Shown piece after piece: positions 1 through 9,916 of a stretch of DNA of 64,000 nucleotides. The stretch's first letter is position 1. The number at the start of each line of letters is the position of its first letter. The notes beneath the pieces are model-generated. The model did not search any database. It worked only from the letters and a program-made list of their open reading frames with translations, and was not told the DNA's origin. Source of the stretch: Eoetvoesiella caeni (GTDB lineage Bacteria > Pseudomonadota > Gammaproteobacteria > Burkholderiales > Burkholderiaceae_B); assembly GCF_003315175.1 (NCBI RefSeq), contig NZ_QNRQ01000013.1:1-64000 (forward strand), written 5' to 3'. Made by a program: the position numbers and the translations under genes.

Positions 1-160
1 CGCCGCTCGTCAACCCTACGCCAATTTGTAGTGGAGCGGTTTACGACCGTCTCCTTATAAATCAATGAGTTGCGGCTTCAACTGTCGAACTCGGGAGGTA
101 TCCATCGGTATTGTTTGCTGCGCAACGCGGTTTCAATCAACGCTTCTTTTGGGTGACATT

Positions 161-1174
161 ATGTTAAAGAAGATAAAGCAGTCCGCTTTTGCGCGGAGCT
201 TGGCGGCTTTGGTCCTGGCGACAGTGGCTGGTTTGCCGGCAAGTCCGGCGGCTGGCGCCGCGGCTGCGGCCAAAGCGCCGCTTAATGTGGTGGCCAGTTT
301 CTCGATATTGGGCGACATGGTCGGACAGATCGGGGGCGACCACATCGCTCTTACGACTATCGTGGGGCCTAACGGCAATGTGCATTCATTCGAGCCCAGG
401 CCCAGCGATGCCAAGGCATTGGCTCAGGCGCAGTTGCTGGTGGTCAATGGCCTGAATTTCGAAGGCTGGCTGCCGCGGCTGGAGAAAGCCTCGGGCTTCA
501 AGGGAACCGAGGTGGTCGCTTCCCGAGGTGTTACCGTTCGCCAACTTAGCGAAGCAGAACTTGCCAGCGTGGCCGAGAGCCACGGCCACGGCAAAACAGG
601 CGGCCATCTTGACGAGGCCCATCCAGGCGAGATCGATCCGCACGCATGGCAAAGCTTGGGCAACGGCATGATTTATGCGCGCAATATTGCCAGCGCCCTG
701 ATCAAGGCCGATCCCGCCAATGCTGAGGATTATCGCGCCCGCGCCGAGCTGTATATCTCGGAAATGAAAAAGCTGGACGAAGAGATCCGCCAGGTGCTGG
801 CGACTATTCCTTCAGACCGGCGCAAGGTGGTCACTTCGCACGACGCTTTCGGCTATTTTGCCCGCGACTATGGCGTGCAGTTTATCTCGGCCATGGGCAT
901 TTCCAGCGACGCCGAGCCGTCGGCGAAAGGACTGGCGCTGTTGATCAAGCAGGTAAAGGCCACGCACAGTCCGGCGGTGTTCCTGGAAAACGTCAGCAAT
1001 CCCAAGCTGATCAAGCAGATTGCACGTGAAACGGATGCCAAGCTGGGCGGCAGCCTGTATTCCGACGCCCTGGACCAGCCGGACAAGCCGGCGGGAACTT
1101 ACTTGGGCATGTTCAAGTGGAATGCGGGTCAACTGATCTATGCATTGAAGCCGGGCGAAGGCGCCAAGCCTTGA
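161..1174 (+). CDS. Zinc/manganese ABC transporter substrate-binding protein (ZnuA-like)
   Basis: Periplasmic metal-binding receptor of a cluster A-I ABC importer, 337 residues. The ATG at 161 begins a clear signal peptide (basic MLKKIK, then a hydrophobic Ala-rich stretch to about residue 36); an in-frame ATG at 65 would put 32 uncharacteristic residues in front of it. Likely metal ligands are H75 (in NVHSFEP), H161 (DPHAW), H227 (SHDAF) and an acidic residue near 302 (SDALDQPD). A short His-rich loop (H141, H143, H149, H154) sits between the first two ligands, as in zinc-specific ZnuA proteins. No permease or ATPase is visible; they may lie left of the window. Zinc versus manganese cannot be decided from sequence. 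Confidence 0.88.
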   Translation: MLKKIKQSAFARSLAALVLATVAGLPASPAAGAAAAAKAPLNVVASFSILGDMVGQIGGDHIALTTIVGPNGNVHSFEPRPSDAKALAQAQLLVVNGLNFEGWLPRLEKASGFKGTEVVASRGVTVRQLSEAELASVAESHGHGKTGGHLDEAHPGEIDPHAWQSLGNGMIYARNIASALIKADPANAEDYRARAELYISEMKKLDEEIRQVLATIPSDRRKVVTSHDAFGYFARDYGVQFISAMGISSDAEPSAKGLALLIKQVKATHSPAVFLENVSNPKLIKQIARETDAKLGGSLYSDALDQPDKPAGTYLGMFKWNAGQLIYALKPGEGAKP

Positions 1175-1187
1175 TTCCGCTTCCCTA

Positions 1188-1218
1188 GCAAGGCCGTGCT
1201 TTGCCGCTTTTTATTTTG
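1188..1218 (+). terminator. Likely intrinsic terminator after the metal-binding protein gene
   Basis: A 7-bp stem (1188-1194 with 1198-1204, one G-U pair) with a CGT loop is followed by the T-rich run CTTTTTATTTTG. It lies in the 36-bp gap between two convergent genes. Confidence 0.55.
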
Positions 1219-2260
1219 TTTTGCGCGCGGCGCGCGGATGGGCCTGGTCGTAGGCTTTGGCCAGATGCTGGAAGTCCAGGCGGGTATAGATTTGCGTGGT
1301 GGAAATATTGGCATGCCCCAGCATTTCCTGGACGGCGCGCAGGTCCTGGGCTGATTGCAGCATGTGGCTGGCAAAGCTGTGGCGCAGGCTGTGCGGATGT
1401 ACGTGCACGGGCAGGCCTGTCAGAGCAGCCAGTTTGTTCAGTTGCAACTGCACTACGCGCGGCGAGATGCGCTTGCCGCGCGTGCCCAGGAACAGGGCGG
1501 CGGATGAGTCAAGAGCGTCCGGTCCGTCCTGGCCTATTGCGGAAGCGAAACGAGGGCGTTCTTCAAGCCAGCGGCTTACGGCCTGTACGGCTTTGGCGCC
1601 CAAGGGGACGCTGCGCGTTTTGTTGCCCTTGCCGCGCACGGTGGCTTCGGCCTGGTCCAGCAGGATCCAGCTTTGCGACTCGTACCCGTCCTGGCGGGTG
1701 TAGCGCCAGTCCAGGCTGACAAGCTCGGCCAGGCGCAGGCCGCTGGAATACAAGACTTCGAACATGGCCTGGTCGCGGCATTCAACCGGGGACTTGGGTG
1801 CGGGCAGCCCGGGCCGGTCCAGCAGCACCTGGGCTTGTTCCACCGACAGGGCCTTGGGCAGGCTGCGCGGTACTTTCGGGGCGCGTACGCCCATGGCCGG
1901 GTTGCTGTCCATGCCGGCGACTGGCGCCCACCATTGAAAAAAACCTCGCCAGGCGGCCAGCGCCCGTGCCAGGCTGCGCGGCTTGAGCCCTTGGCCATGC
2001 AGCCGGGCAATGGCCTGGCGGATATGGCTTTCAGTAAAACCGTCCAAGGGTGTGTCGGCTTGCAGTTGCACCAAATGGCGCAGGTCCTGGCGGTAGCCTT
2101 GCAGGGTGTGGGGCGAATAGCGCAGATGGGTTTGCAAATGGGCCAGCCACTGCTCCATCGGGGCGGGAAGCCGTGAAGAATCGGTTTGTTCGGCATTGCC
2201 GGTTTTGCGCGTATCGACATGAACGCTATGCCCGGCGCCTGGGCCGGTCGGATTCTTCAT
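1211..2260 (-). CDS. xerC: Tyrosine recombinase XerC
   Basis: Site-specific recombinase that with XerD resolves chromosome dimers at dif. The 349 residues hold an N-terminal SAM-like core-binding domain (about 35-130) and a C-terminal catalytic domain. The catalytic set is visible: R176 (SSGLRLAEL), K211 or K214 in the beta hairpin, H290 and R293 (HPHSLRH), H316 (LGHANIS) and the nucleophile Y325 (QIYTRL). It is about 50 residues longer than the E. coli protein because of a hydrophilic N-terminal extension; a good AAGGAG site precedes the ATG at 2260, so the extension is probably real. It lies 36 bp behind the DUF484 gene in the conserved dapF-DUF484-xerC order. Confidence 0.95.
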   Translation of the reverse strand: MKNPTGPGAGHSVHVDTRKTGNAEQTDSSRLPAPMEQWLAHLQTHLRYSPHTLQGYRQDLRHLVQLQADTPLDGFTESHIRQAIARLHGQGLKPRSLARALAAWRGFFQWWAPVAGMDSNPAMGVRAPKVPRSLPKALSVEQAQVLLDRPGLPAPKSPVECRDQAMFEVLYSSGLRLAELVSLDWRYTRQDGYESQSWILLDQAEATVRGKGNKTRSVPLGAKAVQAVSRWLEERPRFASAIGQDGPDALDSSAALFLGTRGKRISPRVVQLQLNKLAALTGLPVHVHPHSLRHSFASHMLQSAQDLRAVQEMLGHANISTTQIYTRLDFQHLAKAYDQAHPRAARKTK

Positions 2261-2296
2261 GGCCTTGCGGCTCCTTGGCCGGTGTTGACGGGCTGT

Positions 2297-2986
2297 TCAG
2301 GCCCGTTCAGGTTCGTCGTCTTCGGTGCTGTCCAGGCGCGACAGGCTGGCGCTGGCCAGTTCGTTGATGGTTTCAAGAAAGGTCGTGCCCATGTCCGCGG
2401 TGAAGCGCTCGGGATCGTCGGAACCCAGTACCAGCAAGCCGAAAGGCTGGTTGCGATTGTGTGGTTTAAGCGCCACGATGGCCAGCGAAGCCGGCTTGCT
2501 GCCCAGCCAGGTTGCGGCTTCCTGGTCTTGCAGGGGGCCGCAATAGGGTTTTGCCAAGGCTTGCGCGTATTGCCGGATGTTGTCGGTGACATCCTGGCTG
2601 AATTCGTCGTCGCTGGCCAGCGCCGGTAAATCCCAGAGCCGCAAGGCAATGGCGGGAAGGTCGAACAGGTCGCTAAGGCTGCGTACGATATGGCCGGGCA
2701 GTTTTTGGGGGTCGGGTTCGGCCAGCATGCGGCCGCACCAGGAGGTAAGCGTCTTGCTGATTTTTTCGTTGCCCGAGGCGTTGTGCACAAGGCTGGAGAG
2801 CTTCCATTCGAGTTCTTTGGCCTTGGTCCGCAAAGTCAGGATTTGCCGCTCGCCCAGCGAAATGGCGCGTGTTTCGTTGGGATGCGGTATGCGCAGGCTG
2901 GCGAACAGGTCGGCGTGCCGCTGGAAGAAGTCTGGGTTCTCGGTGAGGAAAGCGGCAATGTCTTCGGCGGTAAGGCTGGCGCTCAT
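2297..2986 (-). CDS. DUF484 family protein (YigA-like, GAF-fold)
   Basis: 229-residue soluble protein of the DUF484 family, found next to dapF and xerC in Proteobacteria. The N-terminal motif [18 protein letters not shown] matches the family start; a predicted coiled-coil helix (about 50-80) leads into a GAF-like domain. The start at 2986 overlaps the dapF stop in an ATGA, implying translational coupling. Its biochemical role is not established; the operon context suggests a link to XerC or cell-wall functions, which is inference only. Confidence 0.88.
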   Translation of the reverse strand: MSASLTAEDIAAFLTENPDFFQRHADLFASLRIPHPNETRAISLGERQILTLRTKAKELEWKLSSLVHNASGNEKISKTLTSWCGRMLAEPDPQKLPGHIVRSLSDLFDLPAIALRLWDLPALASDDEFSQDVTDNIRQYAQALAKPYCGPLQDQEAATWLGSKPASLAIVALKPHNRNQPFGLLVLGSDDPERFTADMGTTFLETINELASASLSRLDSTEDDEPERA

Positions 2987-3876
2987 GGGTGGTTTGCGTC
3001 CTTGGAGTTGAATGAATGAGTCAGGGCGTCGATGTCGATCTGGCCCGAGAATACGGAAACGGCGGGGCCGCTCATGCGCAGGGCTGTGCCGTCCCATTCT
3101 ATGTTGAGCGGGCCCCCGCGAGTATGGACCAGGACGGGGCTGTCGAGCAAGCCTTGGCGTATGCCGGCGACGGTGGCCGCGCAGGCGCCGGTGCCGCAGG
3201 CCAGGGTTTCGCCGGCGCCGCGCTCGAAGACGCGCAGCTTGATGCTGTGGCGGTCGAGCACTTGCATGAAGCCGGCATTGACGCGCTGGGCAAAGCGAGG
3301 GTTCGATTCTATCAGGGGGCCGGTTTGCGCCACGGGGGCGGTTTCTATGTCGGTCACGATCTGGACGGCGTGCGGATTGGAAATGGCGACGAGGGACAGT
3401 TCGGGCGTGCTGCCGTCAGGCAGGGGCAGTTGCCACAGGGTGTCCTGGCCCTTTGTGTGCGATTGCAAGCCCTGGGTGTCGAAGTGGACGGCGGCGGGGT
3501 CGTAGCGGGTCGAGCCCATGTCGACGGCGACTTCGCCGGATTCGGATTCGAACAGGGTGATCAGGCCGGTGCAGATTTCGGCGCGCAAGGGGTTGCGCCG
3601 GGACAGGCCTTGGTCGTGGACGAAGCGGACGAAACAGCGGGCGCCGTTGCCGCAGTGTTCGACTTCGCCGCCGTCGGCGTTGAAGACGCGGTAGCGGAAG
3701 TCGGCTTCGGGGTGCAGTGGGTTTTCAACGACCAGGAGCTGGTCGGCGCCGACGCCGAAATGCCGGTCGGCGAGGGCTCTGGCGCGCTCGGGCGTCATTT
3801 CTATGGCTTGTCGCACGCCGTCCAGGACGACGAAGTCGTTGCCTGCGCCGTGCATTTTGGTGAAGTTCCAGATCAT
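2983..3876 (-). CDS. dapF: Diaminopimelate epimerase
   Basis: Converts LL-DAP to meso-DAP for lysine and peptidoglycan synthesis, in the cytoplasm. 297 residues with the two catalytic cysteines in their canonical settings: C75 (EHCGNGARC) and C227 (LACGTGAC). The N-terminus [17 protein letters not shown] is the standard family start. It is the first gene of the dapF-DUF484-xerC unit and is coupled by a 4-nt overlap to the next gene. The upstream stretch 3877-4139 shows no gene; repeat copy A lies beyond it. Confidence 0.97.
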   Translation of the reverse strand: MIWNFTKMHGAGNDFVVLDGVRQAIEMTPERARALADRHFGVGADQLLVVENPLHPEADFRYRVFNADGGEVEHCGNGARCFVRFVHDQGLSRRNPLRAEICTGLITLFESESGEVAVDMGSTRYDPAAVHFDTQGLQSHTKGQDTLWQLPLPDGSTPELSLVAISNPHAVQIVTDIETAPVAQTGPLIESNPRFAQRVNAGFMQVLDRHSIKLRVFERGAGETLACGTGACAATVAGIRQGLLDSPVLVHTRGGPLNIEWDGTALRMSGPAVSVFSGQIDIDALTHSFNSKDANHP

Positions 3877-4139
3877 GGTGCGGTGTGGTGATGCGCTGCT
3901 TTTGCTAGCTTGCGCGATTCTATAAGCTTAACAGGGGGCGGGGTTTATTGGGTTGTTTTGTTGTTGTTTCGCTGGTGTTTGCTAACGTTGACCGTGGTCT
4001 TGAACGCAAATTCCGTGTGGGTTCTTTTGACGCCGGCTGGGGGCAGGTGCGCGGTTCCGGCACGGCGTGCTTGTTTCCGCATCTTCTTCGTCCAGGCGGG
4101 CGGCGCCGGAGCTGTTTTTCACTTGGATCGCTTTTTTTA

Positions 4140-4385
4140 GTTCTTAAGCGGCCGTTTTAGCTCCGCTAATTTTGCTCAGGTCGCTGCGGCCCCGGCTGCG
4201 CCGAGGCTTCCCATTTCAATGCTTGTTTTCAGGCGCTCACAGAACTCGCGCAAACGGGCAGCCACTGGCTGCCCGTAAACGTCGCGCTCACACAGCTGTT
4301 CGCTTGCACCCTGAAAACAAGCGTCGAAATGGCTTGCTCCAACTTCACAAAATTAGCGGAGCTAAAACAGCCTGGCGGCGGCGTG
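4140..4385. repeat. Structured intergenic repeat, copy A
   Basis: About 245-bp element with nested inverted repeats. Outer arms of 21 nt, 4154-4174 and 4348-4368, are perfect reverse complements. Middle arms of 23 nt, 4211-4233 and 4310-4332, are nearly complementary. A central 10-bp hairpin with a triloop spans 4254-4276. It begins with GTTCTTAANCGGC and ends with CTAAAACNGCCTGG, as do copies B (11135-11400) and C (39559-39800). It lies between the 3' end of an acyltransferase gene and the 5' side of dapF. The open reading frame through it is a by-product of the repeat. Confidence 0.9.
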
Positions 4386-4445
4386 GTGGGTGCGATTGGT
4401 AATACCTGCCCCTATTTGACCGTCCGGCTGTCCTAGGTGTTCTGC

Positions 4446-5336
4446 CTAATACGGCCTGGGCTCGCCTTCGGGGCGGGTTTTGAAGCGGCGGTGGACCCAG
4501 TAGTATTGGGCGGGGTCGGGGCGGACCCAGGATTCGATCAGCTGGTTGAGGCGCGCGGTGGCGTCTTCCAGGGATTGTTCGCCGGGGAAGTCTTCCAGGG
4601 CGGGTAGGACTTGTACTTGGTATTGGCCGGTTTCGGGGTCCAGGCGGCTGACGATGGGGACGACGGCGGCGTCCCAGTTTTTGGCGATCTGGGCGGTGGC
4701 GAGCAGGGTGGCGGCCTGGACGCCGAAGAAAGGCACGAAGACGGCGCCTTCGCGGCCGAAGTCCATGTCGGGCAGGTAGTAAAGCGGCACGCCCTTGCGC
4801 AGCAGGCGGATGAGGCCGCGCACGCCTTCGCGCCGGCTGATCAGGTAGATGGTGTTGAAGCGGCTGCGGCCTTTGCGCATCATGGCGTCGAAGTCGGGGT
4901 CGCTTTGTTGTGAATAGATGGTGGCGGCGGCGTCCAGGGAATAGGTAACGCGGGAAGCGGCGGCGTCCAGGGCGATGAAGTGCGGGGCCAGCATGATGAC
5001 GGGGCGCTTGGCGGCGATGAGGGTGTGCAGGTGATCCATGCCGGTGATCTGGACGGTTTCGAGCAGGCGTTCGGGCGGGGCGAACCAGATGACGCCGCGG
5101 TCCAGCACGGACAGGGCCAGCAACCGGAAGTGGCGGGCCAGGATGGCCTGGCGCTCTTTTTCGGAGAGATCGGGAAAGCACAGGGCCAGATTGGTGCGCA
5201 CGATGTGGGCGCGCGAGCGCAGCAGCCTGGGGGTAAGCCAGCCCAGCACGCGGGCCCAGCGCAGGCGCGTGGGCGTGGGGCAGCGGCCGAAATAAGAGAA
5301 GACTGCTGTCAGGAGGCGTTCTTTACTGAATTTCAT
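4446..5336 (-). CDS. Lysophospholipid/lipid A acyltransferase (LpxL/HtrB family), second of pair
   Basis: Inner-membrane-associated acyltransferase that adds secondary acyl chains to lipid A, 296 residues. The HX4D catalytic motif is H119-D124 (HFIALD), followed by the family blocks around RKGRSRFN and YYLPDMDFG. Its start overlaps the end of the upstream paralogue by 14 bp, so the two are one operon. The paralogue uses Glu instead of Asp in the same motif, suggesting different acceptor or acyl-chain preference (inference). Bordetella carries a comparable lpxL1/lpxL2 pair; which one this corresponds to cannot be decided by eye. Confidence 0.88.
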   Translation of the reverse strand: MKFSKERLLTAVFSYFGRCPTPTRLRWARVLGWLTPRLLRSRAHIVRTNLALCFPDLSEKERQAILARHFRLLALSVLDRGVIWFAPPERLLETVQITGMDHLHTLIAAKRPVIMLAPHFIALDAAASRVTYSLDAAATIYSQQSDPDFDAMMRKGRSRFNTIYLISRREGVRGLIRLLRKGVPLYYLPDMDFGREGAVFVPFFGVQAATLLATAQIAKNWDAAVVPIVSRLDPETGQYQVQVLPALEDFPGEQSLEDATARLNQLIESWVRPDPAQYYWVHRRFKTRPEGEPRPY

Positions 5337-6192
5337 GTGTCGGTCTGGTGTCGGCGGGCGGGGGCGGGGCTCCGGCCGGCGTCTTGTAGCGGTTGTAGCT
5401 CCATAGATACTGCGTGGGAAAGCGGCGTATCAGGGCTTCCATGGTTTGATTTATAAGGGTTGCCTGGGCCAGTGGGTCGGTTGGCAGGGGTTCGGGCAGG
5501 CGCAGGTAGTGTACGCGCCAGCCGCGCCCCAAGGGCAGGCGTTCGCCGGCGGTCAGGATAATGGCAACGCCGGTTTGGGCCGCCAGTTTGCCGGGCAGAG
5601 TCATGGTGTAGGCGGGGCGGCCGAAAAATGGCGCCCAGACGCCGTCGCCCTGGCCGGGCGCCTGGTCGGGCAGCATGCCGACCGCTTCGCCGCGCTTGAG
5701 GGCGCGTACGAATTCGCGTACGCCCTGCATGGTGGCCGGCACGGCGCGCAGCGCCGAAGTGTTGCGCGCGGCGTCCATGACGGGCGCCAGAACGGCTTTG
5801 CGCGGCGGGCGGAACATGACTGTGATGGGGCCGTGGCGCGTCAGATAGCGCGCAGTGATCTCGAAGCAGCCCAGGTGCGGCGTCAGGTAAAGAATGCCGC
5901 GCCCTTCAGCCAGCGCGGCTTCGACGACGGCGTTGTCGCTGGAAACGACTTTCTCCAGGCTTTGTTCGTTGCGCAGCCAGACTTTGGGCATTTCCATGAC
6001 CATGGCTCCGGCCTGGGCGGCGGCACGGCGCGCAAAAGACGCTTGCGGATAGCCGGCCTGGATAGCGTTGGCGCGCAGGCGCCGGCGATACTTGCCGGGC
6101 CAGGCGTAGGCGATGCGCCCGCCGATACGGCCCACACCATGCAACACGGGCAGTGGCAGCCAGGCAAGCAGGCGAAACAAGGTTAAAAGCAT
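5323..6192 (-). CDS. Lysophospholipid/lipid A acyltransferase (LpxL/HtrB family), first of pair
   Basis: Paralogue of the next gene, 289 residues from the ATG at 6192; an upstream in-frame ATG would add 24 residues that do not look like the family. An N-terminal hydrophobic helix (MLLTLFRLLAWLPLPVLHG) anchors it in the inner membrane. The catalytic motif is H106-LGCF-E111, an HX4E variant of HX4D. The gene is transcribed away from metK, an order common in Betaproteobacteria. Role: secondary acylation of lipid A or a related lipid; acyl chain and position are unknown. Confidence 0.85.
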   Translation of the reverse strand: MLLTLFRLLAWLPLPVLHGVGRIGGRIAYAWPGKYRRRLRANAIQAGYPQASFARRAAAQAGAMVMEMPKVWLRNEQSLEKVVSSDNAVVEAALAEGRGILYLTPHLGCFEITARYLTRHGPITVMFRPPRKAVLAPVMDAARNTSALRAVPATMQGVREFVRALKRGEAVGMLPDQAPGQGDGVWAPFFGRPAYTMTLPGKLAAQTGVAIILTAGERLPLGRGWRVHYLRLPEPLPTDPLAQATLINQTMEALIRRFPTQYLWSYNRYKTPAGAPPPPADTRPTHEIQ

Positions 6193-6552
6193 GGAATAAC
6201 CATTTATCAGCCATCTATTGCGCGGTAATGCGCTTGCCGGGCAATAGAATAAAAGGGAACACAAGAGAAGATTCGTTCAAGCCCGACGTCAAATAAAAAA
6301 TGTATAAAGCAGCAATTTGTCTAAGCGAAAAGCAGTATTAAAAAGCATTAAAGGGTATTTTCGCTTAAAATGGAAAGTATCGCTGAGTTAAACCGACAAC
6401 TTGCGGAGCGATGACAGTACCGTGCTTAAGCTGCGGCGCTGCCTAAAACTGCTAAAGCGTCGCGCCCCGCATTACATGGCATTTATGTCCCGAGGTGCAA
6501 CGCGTTTCGTTCAACCTCATTGGCTGGAATCCAGCTTAAAGGACGTATCGCT
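6193..6552. promoter_or_regulatory. Divergent intergenic region with structured metK leader
   Basis: The region separates the acyltransferase operon (leftward) from metK (rightward). The half near the acyltransferases is AT-rich and probably carries both promoters. The metK side folds into two hairpins: 6432-6439 paired with 6462-6471 (TGCGGCGC with GCGCCCCGCA, two bulged bases), and 6492-6518 (GAGGT/ACCTC and AACG/CGTT around a 2x2 internal loop, loop CGTTT). An AAAGGA ribosome site (6538-6543) precedes the GTG start. No known riboswitch class could be matched confidently. Confidence 0.5.
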
Positions 6553-7716
<1,164 letters not shown>

Positions 7717-7796
7717 GCAGCACGCCGCAGAATAATGCGGTGATGATTGCCGCGGCGCCGTGCCCATCGGGGCCGACGCACGCGAAGTGTTGTTTG

Positions 7797-7825
7797 CAGG
7801 CCGCTATGCTTTTCATGGCGGCCTG
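7797..7825 (+). terminator. Probable terminator downstream of metK
   Basis: A perfect 8-bp stem (CAGGCCGC, 7797-7804, with GCGGCCTG, 7818-7825) is followed by TTTGCTGTTTG. The U-tract is interrupted, so termination efficiency is uncertain. It separates metK from the DUF1289 gene. Confidence 0.5.
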
Positions 7826-7894
7826 TTTGCTGTTTGTCGGATTCGTTGGCAGCAGACCACACAGGACGCCTGCCAGGGGTTAATATAAGCAACC

Positions 7895-8107
7895 ATGAAA
7901 GACGCTTCCGACCTTACCAGCGATCAAAGCCGCAGTCTGCTGCCCAGCGACTCGCCGTGCGTGGCGGTTTGCTCTACGCTTTATGACGAGATTTGCCGGG
8001 GTTGCGGGCGCACCACAATGGAAGTGGCCAATTGGGTTTTTTTGTCTGAAGAAGAAAAACTGTCCATCTGGGCCCGCATCAAGTCACAGGGCTATCCACG
8101 CCGCTAA
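7895..8107 (+). CDS. DUF1289 family small cysteine-rich protein
   Basis: 70-residue protein matching DUF1289: SPCVAVC followed by a conserved block with CRGCGRTTMEVANW. The four cysteines in CX3C/CX2C spacing suggest a bound metal or Fe-S cluster, which is inference from the family. It lies between metK and the SAH-riboswitch leader of ahcY. Function unknown. Confidence 0.85.
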   Translation: MKDASDLTSDQSRSLLPSDSPCVAVCSTLYDEICRGCGRTTMEVANWVFLSEEEKLSIWARIKSQGYPRR

Positions 8108-8257
8108 CGCCGGCGACGGCTTTAGGGCAGGGTATCCGCCACGGCAACGCTGCCCCGGCTTCTAAGTGTCCTTGCTGTTCGCGCTTAATTGCTTGGCCAG
8201 GCCAATGCCTGGGCGCGCCGGAATTTCCTTGCGGAATTACGCTACAATTTGTGCTTT

Positions 8258-8342
8258 CCTGAGGAGCGCTGCACCGGGACACAGGTAGGCCACGCGCCAC
8301 CGCCCGCCAGGCTCAGGACAGTTTTTGTTTCAACGGCGCTCA
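8258..8342 (+). promoter_or_regulatory. S-adenosylhomocysteine (SAH) riboswitch upstream of ahcY
   Basis: The layout matches the known SAH (ahcY-leader) riboswitch. P1 pairs CCTGAG (8258-8263) with CTCAGG (8312-8317). The conserved GAGCGCTGC follows the 5' strand of P1. After P1 comes CAACGGCGCTC, whose GCGCTC (8336-8341) pairs with GAGCGC (8264-8269) as the pseudoknot. It ends about 75 nt before the ahcY ATG at 8418. In this class ligand binding turns expression on, so SAH build-up would induce its own hydrolase. The rest of 8108-8417 shows no gene; the promoter is presumably in 8165-8257. Confidence 0.93.
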
Positions 8343-8417
8343 TCATCTCCTGCGTGCAGGCGAAGGTGGGCAAAACCGTTACCGCTTCCGCTCGCGCAGG
8401 TTTATTGGGACACCACC

Positions 8418-9833
8418 ATGAACACTGTTGCCGACACAAACTTCTCTGACTACAAAATTGCCGATATCGCCCTGGCAGGCTGGGGCCGCCGCGAAATCGC
8501 GATCGCCGAAACCGAAATGCCCGGCTTGATGGCCACGCGCGAAGAGTACGCCGCTACTCAGCCCCTGAAAGGCGCCCGCATTGCAGGCAGCCTGCACATG
8601 ACTATCCAGACCGCCGTGCTCATCGAGACGCTGGTTGCGCTGGGCGCTGAAGTGCGCTGGGCTTCGTGCAATATTTTTTCCACCCAAGACCATGCTGCCG
8701 CAGCTATTGCCGCTTCGGGCACACCCGTGTTCGCCATTAAGGGCGAAACCCTGGAAGACTACTGGAACTACACGCACCAGATTTTTGAATGGCCCGGCGA
8801 ACAGGCCAACATGATTCTGGACGACGGCGGCGATGCCACGACTTTGCTGCACCTGGGCACCAAGGCGGAAAAAGATCTTTCCGTGCTGGCCAAGCCCACC
8901 AGCGAAGAAGAGCGCGTTTTGTTCGCTTCCATCAAGGCTACGCTGGCACGCGACCCCAAGTGGTATTCCGTGCGCCTGGCTCAGATCAAGGGCGTCACTG
9001 AAGAAACCACCACAGGCGTGCATCGTCTGTATCAGATGTCGAAAAAGGGCGAACTGGCTTTCCCCGCCATCAACGTCAACGACTCCGTCACCAAGTCCAA
9101 GTTCGACAATCTGTACGGCTGCCGCGAGTCGCTGGTCGACGGTATCAAGCGCGCCACCGACGTGATGGTTGCCGGCAAGATTGCCGTGGTCGCCGGTTTT
9201 GGCGATGTGGGCAAGGGTTGCGCCCAGGCGCTGGCCGCACTGCGCGCCCAGGTCTGGGTTACTGAAGTCGATCCTATTTGCGCACTGCAAGCCTCGATGG
9301 AGGGCTTCCGGGTCGTGACGATGGAAGAGGCCGCCGACAAGGCCGACATCTTCGTTACCGCTACCGGCAACTACCACGTGATTACGCGCGACCACCTGTA
9401 CGCCATGAAAGACCAGGCCATTGTCTGCAATATCGGCCACTTCGACAACGAAATCGACGTTGCTTCGGTCGAAGACCTGCAATGGGAAGAGATCAAGCCG
9501 CAAGTCGACCACATCATTTTCCCGGACGGCAAGCGCGTGATCCTGCTGGCCAAGGGCCGCCTGGTTAACCTGGGTTGCGCAACCGGCCATCCTTCGTTTG
9601 TGATGTCGGCGTCGTTCACCAACCAGACCATCGCTCAGATCGAGCTTTACACTCGCGGCGAAGCTTATGAAACGGGCAAGGTCTATGTGCTGCCCAAGCA
9701 TCTGGACGAAAAAGTGGCGCGCCTGCACTTGAAGAAACTTGGCGTCAACTTGAGCCAGCTGCGTCCGGATCAGGCCAATTACATTAATGTGCCTGTGTCG
9801 GGTCCTTACAAGCCCGAAACCTATCGTTATTGA
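8418..9833 (+). CDS. ahcY: Adenosylhomocysteinase
   Basis: NAD-dependent hydrolysis of SAH to adenosine and homocysteine, relieving product inhibition of methyltransferases. 471 residues, including the roughly 40-residue insertion (about 150-190) typical of many bacterial and plant enzymes. The NAD motif GFGDVGKG lies at about 260-267, and the C-terminal KPETYRY dimer tail that reaches the partner's NAD site is complete. The ATG at 8418 is chosen because homologous sequence begins there; the in-frame upstream ATG at 8325 lies inside the riboswitch. Confidence 0.98.
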   Translation: MNTVADTNFSDYKIADIALAGWGRREIAIAETEMPGLMATREEYAATQPLKGARIAGSLHMTIQTAVLIETLVALGAEVRWASCNIFSTQDHAAAAIAASGTPVFAIKGETLEDYWNYTHQIFEWPGEQANMILDDGGDATTLLHLGTKAEKDLSVLAKPTSEEERVLFASIKATLARDPKWYSVRLAQIKGVTEETTTGVHRLYQMSKKGELAFPAINVNDSVTKSKFDNLYGCRESLVDGIKRATDVMVAGKIAVVAGFGDVGKGCAQALAALRAQVWVTEVDPICALQASMEGFRVVTMEEAADKADIFVTATGNYHVITRDHLYAMKDQAIVCNIGHFDNEIDVASVEDLQWEEIKPQVDHIIFPDGKRVILLAKGRLVNLGCATGHPSFVMSASFTNQTIAQIELYTRGEAYETGKVYVLPKHLDEKVARLHLKKLGVNLSQLRPDQANYINVPVSGPYKPETYRY

Positions 9834-9916
9834 TCTAAGCGTTGTTTAATGCTGCGGCGGGATGGGCGGTTTTCGCCTTTCCTTTGCCGCGGTGCAATCA
9901 CTAGGAGAGATAGACC

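Noticed and set aside
4172-4402. Similar small reading frames in repeat copies A, B and C (also 11216-11401, 39591-39794, 39843-40115)
   Set aside because: Their similarity follows from the repeat DNA. Changes between copies preserve base pairing rather than protein sequence, frames differ between copies, and there are no ribosome sites.
6421-6552. SAM-II riboswitch before metK
   Set aside because: Only short fragments resemble the SAM-II core; the GGTGATTTG-type 5' strand and pseudoknot partner were not found, so it is kept as an unclassified structured leader.
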